From Falsiroseomonas sp051433195 (lineage in GTDB: Bacteria > Pseudomonadota > Alphaproteobacteria > Acetobacterales > Acetobacteraceae): a stretch of 64,000 bases of DNA. The notes beneath the pieces are model-generated. The model had not been told where the DNA came from and did no database searches. It saw only the letters and a list, made by a program, of their open reading frames with translations. Shown here piece after piece: positions 33,209-40,655 of the stretch (positions are counted from its first letter, which is position 1; every line of letters begins with the position of its first letter). The DNA lies in assembly GCF_051433195.1 (NCBI RefSeq), contig NZ_JBHMFT010000001.1, positions 124,001 through 188,000 of the forward strand, written 5' to 3'. The position numbers and the translations under genes were made by a program.

Positions 33209-33294
33209 GCGGCATCAATGGGTGACCCGGACGGGCGCCGCGGCCGGTGCCGCCCGGCCAGGCGGCCGGGGCCCGCGCCCGGCGATCGAGGGCG
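33209..33294. repeat. Copy B of the GC-rich repeat flanking fhs
   Basis: Contains the same opening block (GCGGCATCAATGGGTGACC) and 55-nt closing block (33240-33294) as copy A, with a shorter centre. It is bracketed by a 10-bp direct repeat ATGCCAGCGG at 33203-33212 and 33301-33310, which resembles a target-site duplication (the left copy overlaps the repeat by four bases). No protein-coding potential is apparent. Confidence 0.7.
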
Positions 33295-33332
33295 AGAGAA
33301 ATGCCAGCGGTCAGTGAGAAGGACCGCAGGGG

Positions 33333-33554
33333 TCAGCCGCGGCCCTGGATCGGGTCGTTGATCAGCTTCAGCAATTCATCCGGCACCGGCTCGCGCAGCG
33401 CGTCTTCGTAGGCCTGCGACAGCTCGGCCTGCAGCCAGCGGTCGAAGGCGGTCAGCGGTCGCGCGGGCCGGCGGTCCAGCGGCCGGGGGCCGGACCTGTC
33501 CGAGGGATCGGCGGGTGTGCGCGGCGCAGCCTGCGGTTGAAACTGTGTCTCCAT
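33333..33554 (-). CDS. nepR: NepR-like anti-sigma factor of the general stress response
   Basis: A 73-residue protein with a disordered Pro/Arg-rich N-terminus (residues 1-35) and a C-terminal helical motif FDRWLQAELSQAYEDALREP then VPDELLKLIND. NepR proteins share exactly this pattern (LRxxYxxxxxEPVPDxxxxLL). NepR sequesters the sigma factor EcfG until the response regulator PhyR, phosphorylated, binds it. No phyR or ecfG gene lies in the window; the closest sigma gene (47655) is of another ECF class. The ATG at 33554 is taken as start, though a GTG 19 codons upstream is possible. An EcfG-like promoter may overlap the start. Confidence 0.65.
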   Translation of the reverse strand: METQFQPQAAPRTPADPSDRSGPRPLDRRPARPLTAFDRWLQAELSQAYEDALREPVPDELLKLINDPIQGRG

Positions 33555-33560
33555 GCAAGC

Positions 33561-33587
33561 GAAGCGCAGCAGGGGCGTCCAGGTTCC
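33561..33587 (-). promoter_or_regulatory. Candidate EcfG-type promoter before nepR
   Basis: On the minus strand GGAAC (33587-33583) is followed after 17 bases by GCTTC (33565-33561). The EcfG consensus is GGAAC-N16/17-cGTT; the -35 is perfect but the -10 is only partial. Transcription would begin almost at the ATG (33554), giving a nearly leaderless mRNA. Autoregulated nepR is usual in this pathway, but this match is weak. Confidence 0.25.
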
Positions 33588-33699
33588 TTGACGTGAAACG
33601 GTACGAAACACTGTGACCTTCCTGCATCACCGGCAGCCAGATCAAATTTGATACGGCCCCGCGCAAGCGCGGGCGGCTGCTGACAAGGCGGCTGGACGT

Positions 33700-34467
33700 T
33701 CAGCGCCGGCCCTGATCCGCGCCATCCAGGATGTAGGCCGCCAGCGCCTGCGCCAGGCAGTCATGCAACCGGTCAGCCACCTCCACGCGCTGCTGCCGCG
33801 GCGCGCGCTCCAGGTCCAGGATGTCGGCCTCGACCCAATGCCGCATGATGGACCAGCGGCTGAACAATTGCGCGCCGCTTGCCGCCGCGGCGACCCGCAG
33901 GGCGTCCCGGTACAGGTCCACATCGGCGTTGCCGCGCAGGAAGCGCGAGAATTGCGGGTCCATCAGCAGCACGTCCGTCCGCTCGCCCCGCGTGGTGCCG
34001 AGCCGCGCCACGGCCTGCTGCACCGCATCCGACAGCGCCTCCGCCGGCAGGCCCCGTGCGGCTTCCACCGTGCCGAGCTGCCAGATCACCAGGTGCGGCC
34101 GCAGTTCGGCGGCCTTCTCCGCGATGATCGCGGCATGGTCGGCGGCGGTGGTGCCACGGCCGCCATAGACCTGCACCGCGATCGCCACGGGCTGGATGCG
34201 CGCACCGAGCCGCACCTTCAGCCGCTCCGGCCAGGTTGCCGCGGGGCCGGAGGTGCCGCCGCCCTGGGTCGAGGCGCTGCCGACGACCAGCACGCGCAAT
34301 TCGGTGTGGGCCAGGGCCGCGAAGACCCCGGGCAGCGGGGCAGAGGCCTCCAGCGCCTCGGCGGGCGCGCCGCAGGCAGGCTCCGACGCCCGGGCCGGTC
34401 CCACCGGGATCAGCACCAGGGCCAGCAGGGCGGCGAGCAGGGCGGGCGGGGCGCGCATGGAGGTCAT
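33700..34467 (-). CDS. Exported SGNH/GDSL-like hydrolase
   Basis: A 255-residue protein with a signal peptide (APPALLAALLALVLIPVGP, cleavage near ARA). The fold is suggested by block I VLVVGSASTQGGG (Ser in a GxS rather than GDS), a Gly block GGRGTTAADH, and block III VIWQLGTVEA, where the usual N is a Q. A candidate C-terminal Asp/His pair is DRLHDCLAQAL. The start overlaps the opgC-like stop (ATGA), so this is a two-gene operon. SGNH partners of acyltransferase-3-type proteins commonly act on acyl groups of glycans; that role here is inferred. Confidence 0.7.
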   Translation of the reverse strand: MTSMRAPPALLAALLALVLIPVGPARASEPACGAPAEALEASAPLPGVFAALAHTELRVLVVGSASTQGGGTSGPAATWPERLKVRLGARIQPVAIAVQVYGGRGTTAADHAAIIAEKAAELRPHLVIWQLGTVEAARGLPAEALSDAVQQAVARLGTTRGERTDVLLMDPQFSRFLRGNADVDLYRDALRVAAAASGAQLFSRWSIMRHWVEADILDLERAPRQQRVEVADRLHDCLAQALAAYILDGADQGRR

Positions 34468-35627
34468 GGGCTAGCCGGCGCCGGCGCGGCGGGCAAGGAC
34501 TTCGGCGTCCGCTTGCGCTCGCCGCCATACCAGGCCGAGACCGCCGCCACGGCCAGCAGCGCCGCCAGCCCGGCCGCATTGACGATGACCTGCGGCAGCA
34601 GCCCATCCGCCTGTTCCAGCACCACGCGGCCGATGAAGGACAGGAAGATGCCGGAACAGAACACCGGCAGCCCCTGCTGGCCCATCAGCACGAAGCCGGC
34701 GGCGACCGGGTTGGCGAGCCAGCGCGCCGCCGGCGCGACCAGATGCGCGGCCAGCCAGACCATCAGCATCATCGACGCCAGCCGCACCGGGTGCAGCGCC
34801 GTCTTGTCCACGCTGCCGATGGCGGCCGCCAGCCATTCCGGCGGATGCAGCCCGCGCGCCGGCCCGTGCCAGACCCAGTTCAGCGACACCGCTGCCGCCG
34901 CCAGCAACGCCACCGCCAGCACCGCCAGGCTGCGGCGCCAGGGGAAGTGCCGCGCCAGGCGCGCCGGGTCGGCCCGGCCCAGCACCACGCCGATGGCGAA
35001 GATCAACTGCCAGGCAAACGGATTGAAGAACCAGCCGCCGCCGGTCCAGGACGGCAGTTCGAGCCCGGTCAGCCGCGTCGCCGCATACATGGCGACGGAC
35101 ACGCCAAGCAGCCAAAGCGGCCGGTCGATCAGCGGCAGCGCCAGCGCGAACAGGCCGAGCACCACGATGTACAGCGGCAGGATATCCAGGAAGGCCGGCT
35201 GGTAGCGCAGCAGCAGCGCCTCCAGCAGCGCCCGGTACGGCTCGGCCGACAGCGGGTCGAGGTGCATCTCGTCCAGATAGGCGGCCTGGTTCAGCGCGGC
35301 GGCGGAATAGCCGACCTGGGCGGCGAAGACCACGAACAGGAAGATGTGCGCGACGTACAGCGTGCCGATCCGGCCGATGATGCGCGCCGCCGCCGCGGCC
35401 CAGCCCTCGCGCTGCATCATGCGGCCATAGGCGATTCCGGCAGCGTAGCCCGCCAGCAGGACGAAGGTTTCCGTCGCATCGCTGAAGGCGACGTTGCGGA
35501 GCGTGCCATAGACCAGCAGATTGCCGGGGGTATGGGTGATGAAGATGAACCACAGCGCCACGCCGCGGAAGAAATCCACCCGCAGGTCGCGGCCGGGTTT
35601 CGGCGCCGAGTCGGAGGGGATTGCCAT
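34464..35627 (-). CDS. opgC: OpgC-family membrane protein (acyltransferase-type)
   Basis: A 387-residue integral membrane protein of the OpgC family, with about ten hydrophobic helices. Family start: RDLRVDFFRGVALWFIFITHTPGN and the following FSDATETFVLLAGYAAG. OpgC in E. coli and Rhodobacter succinylates osmoregulated periplasmic glucans. No opgG/opgH genes are adjacent, so the glycan acceptor may differ. The gene is first of a two-gene operon with the SGNH protein. Its start lies only 30 bases from the divergent TPR-methyltransferase start, so both promoters must overlap each other's 5' ends. Confidence 0.83.
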   Translation of the reverse strand: MAIPSDSAPKPGRDLRVDFFRGVALWFIFITHTPGNLLVYGTLRNVAFSDATETFVLLAGYAAGIAYGRMMQREGWAAAAARIIGRIGTLYVAHIFLFVVFAAQVGYSAAALNQAAYLDEMHLDPLSAEPYRALLEALLLRYQPAFLDILPLYIVVLGLFALALPLIDRPLWLLGVSVAMYAATRLTGLELPSWTGGGWFFNPFAWQLIFAIGVVLGRADPARLARHFPWRRSLAVLAVALLAAAAVSLNWVWHGPARGLHPPEWLAAAIGSVDKTALHPVRLASMMLMVWLAAHLVAPAARWLANPVAAGFVLMGQQGLPVFCSGIFLSFIGRVVLEQADGLLPQVIVNAAGLAALLAVAAVSAWYGGERKRTPKSLPAAPAPASP

Positions 35628-35656
35628 GCAACGTCAGCATCGCGGAAGGGCCGGGC

Positions 35657-36874
35657 TTGGCGCAAGCATCGGCTGACGACCTGCTGGCGGATGCCGCCAG
35701 CCGCCATGCCCGTGGGGAATGGGCGCTGGCGGAACGGCTGTACCGCCGCGTCCTGAAGCTGCGGCCGGGCGATGGCAATGCGCTGAACCTGCTCTCGGTG
35801 CTGGCCCGCCAGCGCGGCGACCTGCCGATGGCCCTGGCCTTGTCCGGCCAGGCCATGGCCGCGCAGCCGGACAGCCCGGTGTTCCTGGCCAGCCGTGGCG
35901 CCACCCTGGCCGAGGCGGGGCAGCTCGATGCCGCCATCGCCGCGCTGCGCGCCGCCCTGGCGCGCCGGCCGGCCGATGCCACCAGCCTGCGCAACCTCGG
36001 CCAGGCGTTGTGCGCGCAGGGCCAGGCGCCGGCCGCGCTGGCGCCGCTGCGCCAGGCGGTGGTGCTGGCGCCGCAATCGCCCGAGGCCTGGCTCGCACTC
36101 GGCCACGCGCTGCGCGAGGCGGGAGAGGCGCCGGAGGCGATCGAAGCCGCGCGCCGCGCGGTGGCGCTGGCCCCGCCGGCCCTCGCCGCCCAGGCGCAGT
36201 TCCTGCTGGCGGCGCTGGGCGCGGGGGCGGTGCCGGACCGCGCCCCCGCGGATTACGTGCGCGACCTGTTCGACCAGTACGCGCCGCGCTTCGACGCGGA
36301 CCTCGAAGGCCGCCTCGGCTACCGCACGCCCACGCTGCTGGCCACGCTGTTGCAGGCGGCGGGCATCGCCGCGGATGGAACGCGCCGCGTGCTCGACCTC
36401 GGCTGCGGCACCGGCCTGTCCGGCCTCGCGCTGCGGCCCTTCGCGAAGCGGCTGGAAGGGCTGGACCTGTCGCCGCGGATGCTGGCGGAGGCGCGCGCGC
36501 GGGGCGTGTACGACGCGCTGCACGAGGCCGACCTGGAGGATTTCCTGGCCCGCCAGCGCGGCGGCTTCGGGCTGGTGGCGGCCGTGGACGTACTGAACTA
36601 CCTGGGCGACCTGGCCCCGGCGCTGTCCGGCATCGCCCGCGCGCTGGCCCCGGGCGGCGCCGCGGCCATCAGCATCGAGGACGGCAGCCTGGAGGCCGGG
36701 GAGGGCGCGCCCTACGCGCTCGGTCCCGGCCTGCGCTACCGGCACGAGCCCTCGCATGTGCTGGCGCTGGCGCAGGCGGCAGGCCTGGTGCCGCTGGCGC
36801 GTCAGGATGCGGCGCTGCGGGAGGAGAAGGGCGTGCCGGTCGCCGGGGTGCTGCTGGTGCTGGCCGCCGGCTGA
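35657..36874 (+). CDS. TPR-repeat protein fused to a SAM-dependent methyltransferase
   Basis: A 405-residue fusion. Residues about 1-190 are tetratricopeptide repeats (AERLYRRVLKLRPGDGNALN, ASRGATLAEAGQLDAAIAAL, NLGQALCAQGQAPAALAPL, ALGHALREAGEAPEAIEAAR). The linker YVRDLFDQYAPRFDADLEGR leads to a class I methyltransferase with LDLGCGTGLSGLALRPF (motif I) and FGLVAAVDVLNYLGDL. The TTG at 35657 with GGAAGGG upstream is the likelier start, as the TTG at 35621 would lie inside opgC. The 3' end overlaps the convergent flhG gene by 73 bases in an antisense frame. TPR-methyltransferases of this build modify proteins or lipids; the substrate is unknown. Confidence 0.78.
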   Translation: MAQASADDLLADAASRHARGEWALAERLYRRVLKLRPGDGNALNLLSVLARQRGDLPMALALSGQAMAAQPDSPVFLASRGATLAEAGQLDAAIAALRAALARRPADATSLRNLGQALCAQGQAPAALAPLRQAVVLAPQSPEAWLALGHALREAGEAPEAIEAARRAVALAPPALAAQAQFLLAALGAGAVPDRAPADYVRDLFDQYAPRFDADLEGRLGYRTPTLLATLLQAAGIAADGTRRVLDLGCGTGLSGLALRPFAKRLEGLDLSPRMLAEARARGVYDALHEADLEDFLARQRGGFGLVAAVDVLNYLGDLAPALSGIARALAPGGAAAISIEDGSLEAGEGAPYALGPGLRYRHEPSHVLALAQAAGLVPLARQDAALREEKGVPVAGVLLVLAAG

Positions 36875-37617
36875 TCCAGGCCGCGTGCCAGGGCGCGGAC
36901 ATCCTGCGCGGCCATGCAGGCGGGGTGGCGGGTCAGCAGCGGGGTCTGGCGGCGGATGGCCTCGGGCACTTTCGCATCGCGCCGCACCACGCCGGCCAGC
37001 GGCAGGCCCCTTTGCAGGAAGCGCCGCGTCGCGGACTCCAGCGTCGCATGGGTGCGCTGGCCCGCGGCGGCACTGGTGGCGAGGTTCACCACCAGCCGCG
37101 CATCGCCGCCGGGCGCATCGCCCGCATGCAGCTTCAGCACGGCATAGGCATCCGTCAGGCTGGTCGGCTCCTCCGTCGCCACCACCAGCAGGATGTCGGC
37201 ACCGGCGGCCAGGCGGCGCTGCGCCGCGCCGACGCCGGCGCCGAGGTCCACCACCACATCCTGCCAGGTGGCCCCGAGCCGGCGCGGCAGCGCCACCGCC
37301 TGGTCCAGCGCCGCGCCGGCCAGCCCGGCCAGGGCGCCGGAGCCGGAACGGCCGGGCATCAGGTGGAAGCCCGCCGGCAGCGCCAGCGCCGCATCCGCCG
37401 CCGCACCACCGGCCAGGACATGGGCGAGATCCCGCGCCGGGTTCAGCCCGAGCTGCACGTCGGCGTTCGCCAGGCCGAGATCGGCATCCAGCAGCACCAC
37501 CCGCCGCCCCTGCTGGCCAAGCGCCTGCGCCAGCGTGATCGCGAGCCAGGTCTTGCCGACGCCCCCCTTGCCGGAGGCGATGGCGATGACGCGCCCCATG
37601 CCATTTGCCGCGGTCAT
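36802..37617 (-). CDS. flhG: Flagellar number regulator FlhG/FleN (MinD-like ATPase)
   Basis: A 271-residue MinD/ParA-family ATPase. Deviant Walker A SGKGGVGKTWLAITLAQAL, VVLLDADLGLANADVQLGL (Walker A' region), and VVVDLGAGVG (Walker B). Location after flhF identifies it as FlhG, which limits flagellar number and works with FlhF. The C-terminal 25 residues (SSTPATGTPFSSRSAAS) are low-complexity and fall in the 73-base region antisense to the methyltransferase gene, so the true functional end could be earlier. Its start overlaps flhF (ATGA). Confidence 0.85.
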   Translation of the reverse strand: MTAANGMGRVIAIASGKGGVGKTWLAITLAQALGQQGRRVVLLDADLGLANADVQLGLNPARDLAHVLAGGAAADAALALPAGFHLMPGRSGSGALAGLAGAALDQAVALPRRLGATWQDVVVDLGAGVGAAQRRLAAGADILLVVATEEPTSLTDAYAVLKLHAGDAPGGDARLVVNLATSAAAGQRTHATLESATRRFLQRGLPLAGVVRRDAKVPEAIRRQTPLLTRHPACMAAQDVRALARGLDQPAASTSSTPATGTPFSSRSAAS

Positions 37618-38591
37618 CTCGGGCGGTCCTTCGGGGCGGGCGGGAAAACCGGGGTGCGGTAGGCCGGCGGGGGCGGGGGCGCGGGCGCCGGGTCCGGCCG
37701 CGGCACCGCGTGGGCGGGGGCGGCGAGGCGACGCGCCAGCCCCTCGGCCGTCAGCGGCTCCAGCCCGCCGGAGGCATCGCAGCCGGTGCCGGCCTCGGTC
37801 AGTGCCAGCCCGGTCGCCGCCGCCGCCAGCACGCCGCCGAGCCGCCGCGCCGCATCCAGCCGCGTCGGCAGCAGGTGGCGGCAGCCGAGCAGGCGGAAGG
37901 CGCTGGAGGTTTCCGCCGCCTCGTCCGGGTCGAGGCCCGCGGGCAGCACCAGCACCGGCGTGCCCTGCGCTGCCTCGATCAGCCCGGCCAGCAGGCGGGC
38001 GCCGGCGGGGTTGAAGGGGTCGCAGCCCGGCAGATCCACCAACGCCTGCTGCCCCGCCCCCCGCCGCGCCAGCGCCTTGCCGAGCGCCGCCGGGCCGCTC
38101 GCGATGGCCAGCGGCAGGTCCAGCACGCGGGCGAAGGCGGCGAGTTGTTCGGCGGCGCCGGCCCGCCTTCCATCGGCGCTGACCAGCAGCGGCTTCGCCC
38201 CGCCCAGCACCAGCCGCGTCGCCAGCTTCGCCACCGTCAGCGTCTTGCCCGCCCCCGGCGGCCCGGCCAGCAGCAGCGGCGCCTCGCCCAGCGGCAGCGC
38301 CGCGAAGCCCAGCACCGCCCCCAGCGCCGCCGCCAGCCGGCCCTCCGCCAGACGCTGCGCCAGCGCCGCCGGCACGTTGTGACGGGCGAGGTCGGGCGGG
38401 ATGGCGCGGCCGGGGCGCGCGGCATCCGGCGCGATCACCAGCGGCTCGTCATCCTGCTCCTGCGCCGCCGTCACCTCCACCCCGCCGGGGATGCGGCGGG
38501 TGGAGAGCAGCACCGCGTCCTCGCCGAGTTCCGCGCGCAGCTGCGCCATGGCGTCCGCCATGCGCGCGGCGCGGATGACGCGAAGTTTCAC
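37614..38591 (-). CDS. flhF: Flagellar SRP-like GTPase FlhF
   Basis: A 325-residue SRP-GTPase homologue that sets flagellar position. N-terminal B-domain (MKLRVIRAARMADAMAQLRA, ELGEDAVLLSTRR), a helical N-domain, and the G domain with PLLLAGPPGAGKTLTVAKLA (G1) and VDLPGCDPFNP where other FlhF proteins have DTAG. The C-terminal tail from about residue 300 is Pro-rich. The degenerate G3 motif and the missing classical TKLD (LPTRLDAARRLGG here) are typical of divergent alphaproteobacterial FlhF. It overlaps flhA and flhG by four bases each. Confidence 0.85.
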   Translation of the reverse strand: MKLRVIRAARMADAMAQLRAELGEDAVLLSTRRIPGGVEVTAAQEQDDEPLVIAPDAARPGRAIPPDLARHNVPAALAQRLAEGRLAAALGAVLGFAALPLGEAPLLLAGPPGAGKTLTVAKLATRLVLGGAKPLLVSADGRRAGAAEQLAAFARVLDLPLAIASGPAALGKALARRGAGQQALVDLPGCDPFNPAGARLLAGLIEAAQGTPVLVLPAGLDPDEAAETSSAFRLLGCRHLLPTRLDAARRLGGVLAAAATGLALTEAGTGCDASGGLEPLTAEGLARRLAAPAHAVPRPDPAPAPPPPPAYRTPVFPPAPKDRPR

Positions 38592-40651
38592 TGAACCGTG
38601 CCGATGGTGCGGATGCGGGCGCGGGCGTGGATCTCGGTATGCGCCAGCACGCTGGTCGCCGGGCGGAAGCGCTCCACCACCGCGCGGACATGGGCGCGGA
38701 TGCTGCCGGAGCAGACCAGCACGGCCGGCTCGCCGCTGCCGCTCGCCGCGTCGAAGGCCCCGCGCAGCGCCGCCATGAAGGCGGACAGCTTCGAAGGCGC
38801 CATCGCCAGTTGCTTCTCCTCACCCGGCCCGAGCAGCGATTCGGCGAAGGCCTGTTCCCATTCGCCGGACAGCGCGATGATCGGCACGTAGCCTTGCGGC
38901 CCGCGCGCCGCATCGCTGATCTGCCGCGCCAGCCGCATCCGCACCGTGGCCAGGATCGGGCCGAGCGAGCGTGCGCCACCGGCGGCGGCTTCCTGCATGC
39001 CTTCCAGGATGGTCGGCAGGTCGCGGATGGAGACCCGCTCCGCCAGCAGCGCCTGCAACAGCCGCTGCACCGTGCCGAGGCTGGCCTGCGCCGGCACCAG
39101 GTCGGAGACCAGGCGCTTGTGCTCGGGGGGCAATTCGTCGAGCAGCTTCTGGGTCTCCGCGAAGGACAGCAGCTCCGGCATGTTCTCCCGCGTCACCTCG
39201 GTCAGGTGCGTCGCCAGCACGCCGGCGGCATCGACCACGGTGCAGCCCAGCGCCAGCGCTTCCTCACGCCGGAACTCCTCGATCCAGGCGGCGGGCAGGC
39301 CGAAGGTGGGCTCCTGCACGCGCTCGCCGGGCAAAGCGGGCGGGTTGCCGGAGGGGTCGATGGCGAGATGCAGCGGCGGCTTCAGCACGCCGCGCCCGGC
39401 CTCGATCTCCTTCACCCGGATCACATAGGTGTCCGGCGGCAGTTGCAGGTTGTCCTGGATGCGGACGCTGGGCAGCAGGAAGCCGAGATCCTGCGCCGTG
39501 GTCCGGCGCAGCGTCTTGATCTGTTCGGACAGGATCGGCGCATCGCCGGCCGCCAGGCTCAGCAGGCCGTAGCCGAGTTCCAGCCGCAGCAGGTCCATCC
39601 GCAGCGCATCGCTGGCCGGCGGCTCGCCGGGCGGTGGCGGCGGCGCCTCCGCGATGGCGCGCTGCACCTGCACCGCGTTGTGCTGCATCCGCGCGCCCCA
39701 GGCGGCGAGGCCGGCCAGCGCCAGGAAGGGGATCAGCGGCATGCCCGGCAGCAGCCCCATCACCACCGCCGCGCCACCGGCCAGCGCCAGCGGCTTCGGC
39801 CCGCCGAGCTGCGTCACCAGCGCCTGGTCGGCGCGGCCTTCCATGCCGCCCTTGGTCACCACGATGCCAGCCGCGAGCGAGACCAGCAGCGCCGGGATCT
39901 GCCCGACCAGCCCATCGCCCACCGTCAGCACGGAATAGGTCGTCACCGCCTCCCCGAAGGGCAGGCCCTGGCGGATGGTGCCGATGGCGATGCCGGCGAG
40001 CAGGTTGATCAGCGTGGTGACCAGGCCGGCGATGGCGTCGCCGCGAACGAATTTCGCGGCACCGTCCATGGCGCCGTAGAAGCCGCTTTCCTCCTCCAGC
40101 TCCCGCCGGCGCAGGCGCGCCTGGTCCTCCGTCAGCAGCCCGGCGGACAGGTCGGCATCGATCGCCATCTGCTTGCCCGGCATCGCATCCAGGCTGAACC
40201 GCGCGGCGACTTCCGCGATGCGGCCGGAACCCTTGGAGACGACGACGAAGTTCACCAGCAGCAGGATGGCGAAGACGATCAGGCCGACCAGCACGTCGCC
40301 GCCCATCAGGAAGCCGCCGAAGGCGGAGATCACATGCCCGGCCGCGGTCGGCCCCTCATGCCCATGCGTCAGGATGGCGCGCGTGGTGGCGACGTTCAGC
40401 GCCAGGCGCAACAGCGTGGTCAGCAGCAGCACGGTGGGGAAGCTGGTGAAGTCCAGCGGCCGCCGCATGAACAGCGACACCATCAGCACCAGGACGGAGG
40501 CGGTGATGGACAGCGCGAGGCCCGCATCCATCAGCCAGTTCGGCAGCGGCACCACCAGCACGGCGACCAGCAGCACGACGCCGAGGCCGAGCGCGACGTC
40601 GCCGGTCGGCCGCGCGCGGACCAGCCAGCCGGGGATGACGAGACCCTGCAT
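38588..40651 (-). CDS. flhA: Flagellar export gate protein FlhA
   Basis: A 687-residue integral inner-membrane protein of the flagellar type III export gate. The N-terminal half has about eight transmembrane helices with the family signature DFTSFPTVLLLTTLLRLALN and the cytoplasmic loop FYGAMDGAAKFVRGDAIAG; the C-terminal cytoplasmic domain holds binding surfaces for chaperone-substrate complexes. Length is normal. It sits in the middle of the operon, four bases from the flbD-like gene upstream and overlapping flhF by four. Confidence 0.96.
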   Translation of the reverse strand: MQGLVIPGWLVRARPTGDVALGLGVVLLVAVLVVPLPNWLMDAGLALSITASVLVLMVSLFMRRPLDFTSFPTVLLLTTLLRLALNVATTRAILTHGHEGPTAAGHVISAFGGFLMGGDVLVGLIVFAILLLVNFVVVSKGSGRIAEVAARFSLDAMPGKQMAIDADLSAGLLTEDQARLRRRELEEESGFYGAMDGAAKFVRGDAIAGLVTTLINLLAGIAIGTIRQGLPFGEAVTTYSVLTVGDGLVGQIPALLVSLAAGIVVTKGGMEGRADQALVTQLGGPKPLALAGGAAVVMGLLPGMPLIPFLALAGLAAWGARMQHNAVQVQRAIAEAPPPPPGEPPASDALRMDLLRLELGYGLLSLAAGDAPILSEQIKTLRRTTAQDLGFLLPSVRIQDNLQLPPDTYVIRVKEIEAGRGVLKPPLHLAIDPSGNPPALPGERVQEPTFGLPAAWIEEFRREEALALGCTVVDAAGVLATHLTEVTRENMPELLSFAETQKLLDELPPEHKRLVSDLVPAQASLGTVQRLLQALLAERVSIRDLPTILEGMQEAAAGGARSLGPILATVRMRLARQISDAARGPQGYVPIIALSGEWEQAFAESLLGPGEEKQLAMAPSKLSAFMAALRGAFDAASGSGEPAVLVCSGSIRAHVRAVVERFRPATSVLAHTEIHARARIRTIGTVQ

Positions 40652-40655
40652 CGAT

